A stretch of DNA of 64,000 nucleotides from the NCBI RefSeq assembly GCF_900323885.1, contig NZ_OOHJ01000015.1:744001-808000 (forward strand). The letters run 5' to 3'. Numbering within the stretch: the stretch's first letter is position 1; each line of letters opens with the position of its first letter. The notes beneath the pieces are model-generated. The model ran no database searches. It saw only the letters and a program-made list of their open reading frames with translations, and was not told where the DNA came from. A program made the position numbers and the translations under genes. Origin of the DNA: [Actinomadura] parvosata subsp. kistnae. Its GTDB lineage: Bacteria; Actinomycetota; Actinomycetes; Streptosporangiales; Streptosporangiaceae. This document shows, piece by piece, positions 7,408 to 15,208 of this stretch.

Positions 7408-9192
7408 ATGCCTCCCGATACGCACAAACCTCGCCGTCCCCTGCTGTCTTCCAACTCCTTGTGGCGGATGAAGCCGTATCTCCGCCCGTACGTCGCCAGA
7501 CTGGTCATCATCTGGCTGACCGCGCTCGTCGGTGTCGGCCTCGTCATCGTGTTCCCGCTGATCATCAAGTCCGTCATCGACGGGCCCGTCGAACACGGTG
7601 ACTCCGGCGCGCTGCTGCCCCTGGGGCTGCTCGCGATCGGCGTCGGCGCGCTAGAGGCGCTGCTCATCCTGTTCCGGCGCTACATCCAGGTGAAACCGGT
7701 GCTCGGCCTGGAGACCGCCGTCCGCGACGACCTGTACGAGCACCTGCAACGCCTGCCCATGGGCTTCCACGGAGACTGGCAGTCCGGGCAGCTGTTATCG
7801 CGGGCGACGACGGACCTGTCGACGATCCGCCGCTTCCTCGGCTTCGGCGCCCTGTTCCTCGTGATGAACGTGCTGCAGGTCGTCACGGTCACGGTGCTGC
7901 TGCTGAACATGTACTGGCCGCTGGGCCTGCTGGTGCTGGCCTCGGTCGTGCCGATCGTGTGGACGTCGCAGCGCTTCGAGAAGCGCTACATCAAGATCTC
8001 CCGCCAGGTGCAGGACGAGCAGGGCGACCTGGCCACGCTCGTCGAGGAGTCCGCGATCGGCATCCGCACGATCAAGGCGTTCGGCCGCCGCCACCACGTC
8101 TACGACCAGTACGACGACGCGGCGCGCAAGGTCTACGGCTCCTCGATGGACAAGGTGCGCCTGTCGGCCAAGTTCTTCTCCTTCCTGGAGATCATCCCCA
8201 ACATCACGCTGGCGCTGGTGTTGCTGATCGGCGCGCTCGCGGTCGGCTCCGGCGCGCTGACGCTGGGCGCGCTGATCGCCTTCACCACGCTCATGCTGCA
8301 GCTCGTCTGGCCGGTGGCGAGCCTCGGCTACCTCCTGGTCATGGCTCAGGAGGCGATGACCTCGGCCGACCGCCTCATGGAGGTCATGGACACCGTCCCG
8401 GCCATCGAGGGCGGCACCGAGACGATCGAGGAGCCGCGCGGCCACCTGCGCTTCGAGGGCGTGGGCTTCCGCTTCCCCGACTCCGACAAGCCGGTGCTGC
8501 GCGACGTGTGGCTGGAGGTCCGGCCGGGCGAGACGGTGGCCGTCGTGGGCGCGACCGGGGCGGGCAAGACCACGCTGACCGCGCTGGTGCCGCGCCTGCT
8601 CGACCCCACCGAGGGCCGCGTCACGATCGACGGGCACGACGTGCGCGACCTCGACCTGAAGACGCTGCGCTCGGTGGTCGCCACCGCGTTCGAGGAGCCC
8701 ACGCTGTTCTCGATGAGCGTGCGCGAGAACCTCAAGCTCGGCCGCCCCGACGCCACCGACGAGGAGCTGGAGGAGGCGGTGCGCACCGCGCAGGCGATGT
8801 TCGTGCACGACCTGCCGTGGGGCCTCGACACCCGCATCGGCGAGCAGGGGCTGTCCCTGTCCGGCGGGCAGCGGCAGCGGCTCGCCCTGGCCAGGGCGGT
8901 GCTGAGCAGGCCGCGCGTGCTGGTGCTCGACGACACGCTGTCGGCGCTCGACGCCGAGACCGAGGCCCTGGTGGAGGAGGCGCTGCGGCACGTGCTGCGC
9001 GACGCGACCGGCATCGTGGTCGCCCACCGCGCCTCGACCGTGCTGCTGGCCGACAAGGTGGCGCTGCTGCGCGACGGCACGATCACGCACGTCGGGCAGC
9101 ACCGCGAGCTGCTGGCCCGGGTTCCGGAGTACCGGGAGCTGCTGGCCCAGGACGCCGACCTCGACGACGCGGCGGAAGGAGCACTCCGATGA
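7408..9192 (+). CDS. ABC exporter half-transporter, degenerate NBD
   Basis: First subunit (594 residues) of a heterodimeric type IV ABC exporter: six membrane helices, then one nucleotide-binding domain. The NBD has Walker [12 protein letters not shown], a consensus signature LSLSGGQRQRLALARA, and Walker B VLVLDDTLSALD, where the usual catalytic Glu is Asp. That substitution is the hallmark of the degenerate site in heterodimeric exporters. Start ATG 7408 follows AGAAGGG. Its stop overlaps the start of the partner gene (ATGA), implying translational coupling. The substrate is unknown; families of this type carry lipids, drugs or peptides. Confidence 0.93.
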   Translation: MPPDTHKPRRPLLSSNSLWRMKPYLRPYVARLVIIWLTALVGVGLVIVFPLIIKSVIDGPVEHGDSGALLPLGLLAIGVGALEALLILFRRYIQVKPVLGLETAVRDDLYEHLQRLPMGFHGDWQSGQLLSRATTDLSTIRRFLGFGALFLVMNVLQVVTVTVLLLNMYWPLGLLVLASVVPIVWTSQRFEKRYIKISRQVQDEQGDLATLVEESAIGIRTIKAFGRRHHVYDQYDDAARKVYGSSMDKVRLSAKFFSFLEIIPNITLALVLLIGALAVGSGALTLGALIAFTTLMLQLVWPVASLGYLLVMAQEAMTSADRLMEVMDTVPAIEGGTETIEEPRGHLRFEGVGFRFPDSDKPVLRDVWLEVRPGETVAVVGATGAGKTTLTALVPRLLDPTEGRVTIDGHDVRDLDLKTLRSVVATAFEEPTLFSMSVRENLKLGRPDATDEELEEAVRTAQAMFVHDLPWGLDTRIGEQGLSLSGGQRQRLALARAVLSRPRVLVLDDTLSALDAETEALVEEALRHVLRDATGIVVAHRASTVLLADKVALLRDGTITHVGQHRELLARVPEYRELLAQDADLDDAAEGALR

Positions 9193-11033
9193 CCACGACG
9201 GTTCAGGAGAAGAGCGACTCCTGGCGCGGCGTCGCCTCCGAGGACCAGGAGGAGCTGACGGACCGGGTGTCCGTGCTGCTGCGGGCGCGTTCGCGGCGGC
9301 TGCTGGGCGACCTGCTGCGGCCGTACAAGAGGAGGATCGCGCTGCTCGTCGCGATCATCGTGGTCTCCAACGCGGCCGGCCTGTCGATCCCCTACCTGGT
9401 CTCGGTGGGCATCGACGCGGGCATCCCGCCCATCACGAACGGCTCGGGGGCGGGGATCCTGGTCACCGTGGTCGCGGTGATCCTGGTCGCGGCGGTCACG
9501 CAGGCGCTGACCCGGCAGGCGTTCCTGCGGCTGATGGGCGCGGTCGGGCAGAGCATCCTGCTGACGCTGCGCAGGAGGGTGTTCGACCACTTCCAGCGCC
9601 TGTCGCTGAGCTTCCACGAGCAGTACACCTCGGGCCGGGTGATCTCCCGGCTGACCTCCGACATCGAGGCCATCGCCGAGCTGGTGCAGTCGGGCTTCGA
9701 CGCGCTGGTCAAGGCGGTGCTGACGCTGGTCGGCACGGCGGTGCTGCTGCTGGTGCTGGACGTGCACCTCGGCCTGGTGGCGCTGATCCCGATCCCGCTG
9801 CTGCTGCTGTTCACCAAGTGGTTCCAGCGGCAGTCGGCCGTGGTCTACCGGCGGACCCGCGAGACGGTCGCCCTGGTGATCGTTCACTTCGTGGAGTCGA
9901 TGATCGGCATCCGCGCGGTGCAGGCGTTCCGCAGGGAGCCGCGCAACCAGGAGATCTTCGAGCAGCTCAACGACGACTACCGCGACGCGAACGCGCGCAG
10001 CATGGTCCTCGGCGCGACGTTCATGACCGGCGTCAAGCTGATCGGCAACATGACGATCGGCGCCGTGCTGCTCTACGGCGGCTACCTGGCCCTGCACGGC
10101 GAGGTGTCGCCCGGCGTGCTGGCGGGCTTCATGCTGTACCTGCGCTCGTTCTACGAGCCGATGCAGGAGATCAGCCAGTTCTACAACACGCTGCAGTCGG
10201 CCGGCGCGGCGCTGGAGAAGCTGTCGGGCGTGCTGGAGGAGGAGCCGGCCGTGCCCGAGCCGCGCGAGCCGCAGGCGCTGCCGCACGGCAGGGCGCGCGG
10301 CAAGGTGCGCTTCGACGGCGTCGAGTTCGCCTATGTCAAGGAGATGCCGATCCTGCCCCGGCTCGACCTGACGATCCCGGCGGGCCAGAGCGTGGCGCTG
10401 GTCGGCGCGACGGGCGCGGGCAAGACGACGCTGGCCAAGCTCATCTCCCGCTTCTACGACCCGACCGAGGGGCGCGTGCTGCTCGACGGCGTCGACCTGC
10501 GCCGGCTCGACGAGCCGACGCTGCGCCAGGCCGTGGTCATGGTGACGCAGGAGAACTTCCTGTTCAACGGCACGGTCGCGGACAACATCAGGTTCGGCAA
10601 GCCCGACGCCACCGACCGCCAGGTCCGCGAGGCGGCCAAGGCCATCGGCGCCCACGAGTTCATCGCCGGCCTGCCCCAGGGCTACGACACCGAGGTGGGC
10701 AAGCACGGCGGCCGGATGTCGGCCGGGCAGCGGCAGCTCGTCGCGTTCGCGCGGGCGTTCCTCGCGGATCCGGCCGTGCTGATCCTCGACGAGGCCACCT
10801 CCAGCCTCGACGTGCCGAGCGAGCGGCTGGTGCAGCGGGCGCTGCGCACGATCCTCGCCGAGCGCACGGCGCTGATCATCGCGCACCGGCTCTCGACGGT
10901 GGAGATCGCCGACCGGGTGCTGGTGATGGATCGCGGCCGGATCGTCGAGGACGGGCCGCCGGCCCAGCTCATCGCCTCGGCGGGCCGCTTCGCCGGGCTG
11001 CACCGGGCGTGGCTGGAGAGCCTCAGCTCCTAA
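9189..11033 (+). CDS. ABC exporter half-transporter, catalytic NBD
   Basis: Second subunit (614 residues) of the heterodimeric exporter. An N-terminal extension of about 40 residues precedes the transmembrane domain. The NBD has Walker [14 protein letters not shown] and a canonical Walker [12 protein letters not shown], but an altered signature [15 protein letters not shown] (MSAGQ instead of LSGGQ). Pairing this signature with the Asp-bearing Walker B of the partner produces one degenerate and one competent ATP site, so the two genes have diverged together. It starts inside the stop codon of the upstream gene. Confidence 0.93.
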   Translation: MTTTVQEKSDSWRGVASEDQEELTDRVSVLLRARSRRLLGDLLRPYKRRIALLVAIIVVSNAAGLSIPYLVSVGIDAGIPPITNGSGAGILVTVVAVILVAAVTQALTRQAFLRLMGAVGQSILLTLRRRVFDHFQRLSLSFHEQYTSGRVISRLTSDIEAIAELVQSGFDALVKAVLTLVGTAVLLLVLDVHLGLVALIPIPLLLLFTKWFQRQSAVVYRRTRETVALVIVHFVESMIGIRAVQAFRREPRNQEIFEQLNDDYRDANARSMVLGATFMTGVKLIGNMTIGAVLLYGGYLALHGEVSPGVLAGFMLYLRSFYEPMQEISQFYNTLQSAGAALEKLSGVLEEEPAVPEPREPQALPHGRARGKVRFDGVEFAYVKEMPILPRLDLTIPAGQSVALVGATGAGKTTLAKLISRFYDPTEGRVLLDGVDLRRLDEPTLRQAVVMVTQENFLFNGTVADNIRFGKPDATDRQVREAAKAIGAHEFIAGLPQGYDTEVGKHGGRMSAGQRQLVAFARAFLADPAVLILDEATSSLDVPSERLVQRALRTILAERTALIIAHRLSTVEIADRVLVMDRGRIVEDGPPAQLIASAGRFAGLHRAWLESLSS

Positions 11034-11455
11034 GGGTGCGGGCGCACCGAGGCCACGGCGTTGGCGAACAGCTCGTAACCGACGAACAGGGCCAGCGGCA
11101 CGCCCAGCGCGACCAGGAGCCTGCCGGGCAGGTGCGCCCGCTCCGGAACGGGAGCGGGCGCCCTGACCGGCGGCACCGGCTCGTTCTGTCCGGACTCGGG
11201 TTCGGGCTCATGCTCGGGCTCGGGGACGCGGATCGGGTGTCCGGAGGGGAACCACGTCACCCGGTATCCGCCGCAGGCCGGGCAGCAGGCGTCCGACCAG
11301 GGCGGCGGTACCGGGACCCCCGAGCTGAGCCAGATGTCGCCCCCGTTGCCGTAGGCGTCGGAGAGGTGTCTGACGACGAAGTCCTCTTCCCAGACGTGCA
11401 GGCAGCGCAGGCATTCGAAGGGCCACGTCTCTCGGGTCTCGAAATCCTCGGGCAC
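11030..11455 (-). CDS. Zinc-ribbon protein with C-terminal membrane segment
   Basis: Function unknown. Two CxxC pairs (FECLRCLHVW and CCPACGG) look like a zinc ribbon and are followed by a Pro/Glu-rich linker and one C-terminal helix (LLVALGVPLALFVGYELF). It is a paralogue of the next gene: FVVRHLSDAYGN aligns with YVVRHTEDDHGN, and SGVPVPPPWSDACCPACG with AGLRVPPPSSGAICPQCG. Start GTG 11455 (GGAAGG 8 bases upstream) gives an N-terminus matching the paralogue; GTG 11491 is the alternative. It converges on the ABC exporter gene, overlapping its stop by 4 bp. Confidence 0.7.
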   Translation of the reverse strand: MPEDFETRETWPFECLRCLHVWEEDFVVRHLSDAYGNGGDIWLSSGVPVPPPWSDACCPACGGYRVTWFPSGHPIRVPEPEHEPEPESGQNEPVPPVRAPAPVPERAHLPGRLLVALGVPLALFVGYELFANAVASVRPHP

Positions 11456-11491
11456 AGGGAGCACCTTCCGGCCGGTTGATCGCCTTGTCAC

Positions 11492-11503
11492 TCCGAGTGT
11501 CCG
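11492..11503 (-). promoter_or_regulatory. 12-bp box shared upstream of the zinc-ribbon paralogues
   Basis: CGGACACTCGGA on the minus strand is identical to the sequence at 11904-11915 upstream of the paralogous gene. It may be a promoter or operator retained after duplication. Confidence 0.35.
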
Positions 11504-11581
11504 TCCGGTTACGATTCTCCTTCAAGACGGGCTTATGACACCGATGGCCAGGAAACACTTACCGCCTGTCAGAATGCGCGG

Positions 11582-11884
11582 TCAGTAGAGCGGCCTGGGC
11601 ACCGGGCTGAGCAGCGGCGTCGCGTCGGGCCCCCTCGGCTCGGCCGGCGGGATCAGCTCCGGATGGCGCCGCAGGTAGCCGTCCGGGAACGTGGTCGCCT
11701 GCTGGCAGCCGCACTGCGGGCAGATGGCGCCCGACGACGGCGGCGGGACGCGCAGGCCGGCCCGCAGCCAGACGTCCGCCTCGTTACCGTGATCATCTTC
11801 GGTGTGCCTGACGACGTAGTCCTCCTGCCAGACGTGCCAGCAGCCGCGGCACTCGAAAGGCACGTTCCTGAGTTCCTCTTCCAC
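11582..11884 (-). CDS. Zinc-ribbon protein (paralogue)
   Basis: Function unknown, 100 residues. Cys pairs in FECRGCWHVW and ICPQCGCQQ could bind one zinc ion. It lacks the membrane anchor of its downstream paralogue and ends in a Pro-rich tail. GTG 11884 has AGGGGGTGA about 8 bases upstream. The pair appears to be a tandem duplication followed by divergence of the C-termini. Confidence 0.72.
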   Translation of the reverse strand: MEEELRNVPFECRGCWHVWQEDYVVRHTEDDHGNEADVWLRAGLRVPPPSSGAICPQCGCQQATTFPDGYLRRHPELIPPAEPRGPDATPLLSPVPRPLY

Positions 11885-11903
11885 TGTGAGGTCACCCCCT
11901 GAT

Positions 11904-11915
11904 TCCGAGTGTCCG
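11904..11915 (-). promoter_or_regulatory. 12-bp box shared upstream of the zinc-ribbon paralogues
   Basis: Second identical copy of CGGACACTCGGA (minus strand), 20-31 bases upstream of GTG 11884. Confidence 0.35.
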
Positions 11916-11943
11916 CCTCCTCATCGGAATCCCGCAACCAGCC

Positions 11944-12279
11944 TCATCTCATGGAGAAGACAAAGGTGACGGCGCCCGCGACCACGCTCAGCGTCCCGAG
12001 CCAGGCGAACACCACGTCCACCCCCGCGTCGAGCGGCCGGCCGGCGTGCAGGGCGGCCTGGACGCGGCGGTAGCGCAGCCGCGTCCTGATCAGCAGCACG
12101 CCGCCGCAGAGCGCGGCCATCGCGAAGCCCGCGACGGCGATCGCGGGCAGGCCGTGCCGGACGGCGAGCCCGGCCGCGCCGAGCCCGCCGGTGGACAGGG
12201 CCACGGCGGTGCGCACCCACGCCATCCGGGTGCGCTCGCTCTGCAGCCCCCTGTCCCAGATCTCCTCTTCAGCGGTCAT
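11944..12279 (-). CDS. DUF202 family membrane protein
   Basis: Small membrane protein of 111 residues. The N-terminal signature WDRGLQSERTRMAWVRTA is typical of DUF202. Three hydrophobic helices follow at about 25-45, 47-66 and 88-109. The molecular function of the family is unknown. It is the second of two neighbouring DUF202-type genes, 4 bp apart on the same strand and probably working together. Confidence 0.85.
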   Translation of the reverse strand: MTAEEEIWDRGLQSERTRMAWVRTAVALSTGGLGAAGLAVRHGLPAIAVAGFAMAALCGGVLLIRTRLRYRRVQAALHAGRPLDAGVDVVFAWLGTLSVVAGAVTFVFSMR

Positions 12280-12283
12280 ACGG

Positions 12284-12610
12284 TCACGCGGACAGGATGA
12301 TCAGGACGAGGGCGACGACGGCCACGGCCGCGACGCCGTACCCGAAGACGGCCGCCAGCGCGGGCGGCGGCAGCGGCGCCTGCTGCCGCAGCGCGCGCTG
12401 GATGTTGCGCCAGCGCGGGTAGGCCATGCCCGCCGCCAGCGCGGAGAGCGTGACCAGCACGATGGCCAGCGCGGTACGGATCCACGGCACGAACACGTCG
12501 GACGGCACCGCCGCCATGGCCACCCCACCCGCGCTGAGCGCCAGCGCCGTGCTCAGCCAGGTGAGGAAGGTGCGTTCGTTGGCCAAGGTGAAACGCGGGT
12601 CGGGTTCCAT
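12284..12610 (-). CDS. DUF202/YidH family membrane protein
   Basis: Small membrane protein of 108 residues with the family opening RFTLANERTFLTWLSTALA, then helices near 22-40, 45-62 and 85-106 separated by a basic loop (YPRWRNIQRALRQQ). It is paralogous in layout to the next gene and likely in one transcript with it. Pairs of YidH/YidG-like genes are common in bacteria. Function unknown. Confidence 0.87.
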   Translation of the reverse strand: MEPDPRFTLANERTFLTWLSTALALSAGGVAMAAVPSDVFVPWIRTALAIVLVTLSALAAGMAYPRWRNIQRALRQQAPLPPPALAAVFGYGVAAVAVVALVLIILSA

Positions 12611-12666
12611 GGGAAATACGCTAATTCGTACCCATTTCCCCTAGAGAAGCCGGGATTAGCGGCGGC

Positions 12667-13053
12667 TCAGCTGCAGGCCTGGGCCACCTTCTCCACGTAG
12701 GCCGCGCTCTCGGAGGTGACCTTCTGCAGCGCGTCGACAGCGTCGTTGGCGTCTTGGACGGTGATGCTCGTCAAGGTCTTCGCCATGCTGTCGGTGGCCT
12801 CCTTGAGCGTGGTGTTGGCGGCCTGGTCGGCCACGTCGTTCAGCTTGCCGGCGGCGTCGTCGATGGCTTTGTCCATGGCCTGCGGGTCGTCGGTGAGCTT
12901 GCTGATCTGCGCGCCCAGGTCGGTGATGATCTTCGGTGCCTCCAGGCACGCCTGGGCCTTGTCGATGGTGTTGTTGACCTCACTGCAGCCCGCTGCCAGG
13001 ACGCAGGCGGCGAAGAGGGCCAGGGGCAAGAACCGGCTCTTGAGTCGAGGCAT
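12667..13053 (-). CDS. Putative lipoprotein
   Basis: Exported lipoprotein of 128 residues. A signal peptide ends in the lipobox LAAGC, with the acylated Cys at about residue 23. The mature part is an alpha-helical, Asp/Ala/Lys-rich domain with heptad-like spacing (ISKLTDDPQAMDKAIDDAA) and two further Cys (one in AQACLEA, one near the C-terminus) that may form a disulfide. No enzymatic motif is visible. Function unknown. Confidence 0.75.
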   Translation of the reverse strand: MPRLKSRFLPLALFAACVLAAGCSEVNNTIDKAQACLEAPKIITDLGAQISKLTDDPQAMDKAIDDAAGKLNDVADQAANTTLKEATDSMAKTLTSITVQDANDAVDALQKVTSESAAYVEKVAQACS

Positions 13054-13074
13054 GTCTCGACCCTACCCAAGGGT

Positions 13075-14028
13075 TCACGCCCCTGCGGTGACCGAACGTA
13101 GCCAGTCGATGAGCAGCGCGTTGACCTCGTCCGGGCGTTCCTGCTGGGCCCAGTGCCCGCAGCCGTCCAGCAGGTGCGCACCGGACAGGCCCGGCATCGT
13201 CCGGGGGAACGCCTCGATGGCGCCGGCCATCCACGTGGTGCTGGCGTCCAGCGTCCCGCCGACGAACAGCGCCGGCTGCGTGATCGGCGCGCCGTCCCAG
13301 GCCGCCAGGTCCTCCCAGTCGCGGTCCACGTTGCGGTAGCGGTTCAGGGCGCCGGTCAGGCCGGTGCGCTCGAACTCGCCCGCGTACACGTCCATGTCGG
13401 CCTCCGTCAGCCAGGACGGCAGCGCGTCCTTCACGAAGCGGTCACGCAGCCGCCCGCCGCTCGGCACGAAGTACGCCCCCTGCCCCTCCGCCGACAGCGC
13501 CTGGTAGAACCCGGCCAGCCAGCCGCGCACGTCCGGCTCGATCTCGGCCTCCGCCCGGCCCTGCGCCTGGAAGTAGCTCACGTAGAACTCCTCGTCCCCG
13601 CCCACCGTGGCGAAGCCGTCCGTCGGCCGGTGCGGGCCGCGCGGCGCGTACGGGACGCTCATCAGGCCGACCGCCCGGAACAGGTCCGGCCTGAGCAGGG
13701 CGCTGTTCGCGGCGATCGACGACCCCCAGTCGTGGCCGACGACCACGGCGCTGCGCTCGCCGAGCGCGCGCACCACGGCCGCGTTGTCGGCGACGTGGGC
13801 CAGCATCCGGTAGTCCTCGACGCGCGCGGGCGCGGAGGAACGGCCGTAGCCGCGCACGTCGATCGCCGCCGCGCGGAACCCGGCCGCGGCCAGGGCGGGC
13901 AACTGGTGGCGCCAGGAGTACCACGACTCGGGAAAACCGTGCACCAGCAGCACCAGCGGCCCGCTGCCCTGCTCCGCCACGTGGATCCGGCCGCCCGGCA
14001 CCTCGACCAGGCGATGGGTCTGTGTCAT
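13075..14028 (-). CDS. Alpha/beta hydrolase (epoxide hydrolase-like)
   Basis: Hydrolase of 317 residues. The oxyanion-hole motif is HGFPESWYSW. The nucleophile elbow is VGHDWGSS, whose Asp nucleophile is typical of epoxide hydrolases and haloalkane dehalogenases. The catalytic His is in GCGHWAQQERP. A cap domain lies between residues about 140 and 240. DVRGYGRSS is the usual strand-4 motif. It is divergent from the beta-lactamase gene, and the shared 247-bp region carries a dyad. The substrate is unknown. Confidence 0.9.
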   Translation of the reverse strand: MTQTHRLVEVPGGRIHVAEQGSGPLVLLVHGFPESWYSWRHQLPALAAAGFRAAAIDVRGYGRSSAPARVEDYRMLAHVADNAAVVRALGERSAVVVGHDWGSSIAANSALLRPDLFRAVGLMSVPYAPRGPHRPTDGFATVGGDEEFYVSYFQAQGRAEAEIEPDVRGWLAGFYQALSAEGQGAYFVPSGGRLRDRFVKDALPSWLTEADMDVYAGEFERTGLTGALNRYRNVDRDWEDLAAWDGAPITQPALFVGGTLDASTTWMAGAIEAFPRTMPGLSGAHLLDGCGHWAQQERPDEVNALLIDWLRSVTAGA

Positions 14029-14162
14029 GTACGCCCTCCATCTCGCAATATCCGTGCCAACTCTCCGCCGTGGAAGGGGCGGCGGGCGAATCCTGTTGCC
14101 GTTCCGGCAAAACCTGGCCGGCGGGCTTCTCCGAGCCGCTGACCTGCACCCATACGGCGTTG

Positions 14163-14185
14163 GATATCGATCGTTTCGCGATATC
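14163..14185. promoter_or_regulatory. Operator-like dyad upstream of the beta-lactamase
   Basis: A 7-bp inverted repeat, GATATCG (14163-14169) and CGATATC (14179-14185) with a 9-base spacer, lies between the divergent hydrolase and beta-lactamase genes in an unusually AT-rich patch. ATATCG is also directly repeated. It is likely a repressor or activator site; no regulator gene is adjacent. Confidence 0.45.
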
Positions 14186-14275
14186 GCTATTAGACATCAC
14201 GTGATCGCATCTGCTTTGCTCCTCACCTCCGAACCCATCAACCGCTTTCAACACACGACAGCGAGGACACAAGGC

Positions 14276-15208
14276 ATGCGACACCTCCGCTCCCGGGCCG
14301 CGCTCCAGGCGGCCGCCCTGACCCTCTCCCTCGCCGCGGGCGGCGCCCTCACCACGGGCACCGCCCCGGCCACGGCCGCCTCGGTCGTGGCGCCCCAGAC
14401 CGGGCAGGCCCAGGTCACGAAGGAGCTGCGCGCGCTGGAGGCGTCCTTCAAGGGCCGCATCGGCGCGTACGCCATCGACACCGCGACCGGCAAGACGGTC
14501 GGCTACCGGTCGGGCGAGCGCTTCCCGCTGCTGTCCACGTTCAAGGCGCCGCTGTGCGCGGCCGCCCTGCACCGCGCCCGCACCACCGAGCCCGGCCTGA
14601 TGGAGAAGGTCGTCAAGTGGACGGCCGACGACCTCAAGCCCAACTCCCCCACGACGGAGAAGCACGTCGAGGACGGCCTGAGCGTCGCCAAGCTGTGCGA
14701 GGCGACCATCACCGAGAGCGACAACACCGCGGCCAACATGGTGCTCAAGCAGATCGGCGGCCCGGCCGGGCTGACGAAGTACTTCCGCTCCCTCAAGGAC
14801 CCCGTCTCCCGGCTCGACCGCTACGAGACCGAGCTGAACGACTGGACCCCCAAGGAGAAGCGCGACACCACCACGCCCGCCGCCATCGCGCGCGACCTGC
14901 GCGCGCTCACGACCGGCGGCGCCCTGAACGCCAAAGACCGCGAGCAGCTCAACGCCTGGCTGATCGCGAACAAGACCGGCGACGCCCGCATCCGCGCCGG
15001 CCTGCCCAAGACGTGGAAGATCGGCGACAAGACCGGCACGAACGGCGAGATCGGCGGCGCCAACGACATCGCCGTCGCCTGGCCGAACGGCACGTCCGCC
15101 GCCCCGATCATCCTGGCCGTCTACACCCACCGCACGGTCGCGGCCACCGACGACTCCGTGGTGGCCAAGACCGCCACGATCCTGGCCCGCGGGCTCGGCA
15201 GGCTCTGA
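14276..15208 (+). CDS. Class A beta-lactamase
   Basis: Secreted serine beta-lactamase of 310 residues. A signal peptide spans about 1-35 (ending TAPATAA). All class A motifs are present: STFK (active Ser at residue 87), SDN at 148-150, ExxLN (Glu 184, Leu 187, Asn 188) supplying the deacylating Glu, and KTG at 252-254. Start ATG 14276 is chosen because the signal peptide begins there. Its TGA overlaps the ATG of the PBP gene by one base, so resistance enzyme and target-type enzyme are translationally coupled. Confidence 0.93.
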   Translation: MRHLRSRAALQAAALTLSLAAGGALTTGTAPATAASVVAPQTGQAQVTKELRALEASFKGRIGAYAIDTATGKTVGYRSGERFPLLSTFKAPLCAAALHRARTTEPGLMEKVVKWTADDLKPNSPTTEKHVEDGLSVAKLCEATITESDNTAANMVLKQIGGPAGLTKYFRSLKDPVSRLDRYETELNDWTPKEKRDTTTPAAIARDLRALTTGGALNAKDREQLNAWLIANKTGDARIRAGLPKTWKIGDKTGTNGEIGGANDIAVAWPNGTSAAPIILAVYTHRTVAATDDSVVAKTATILARGLGRL

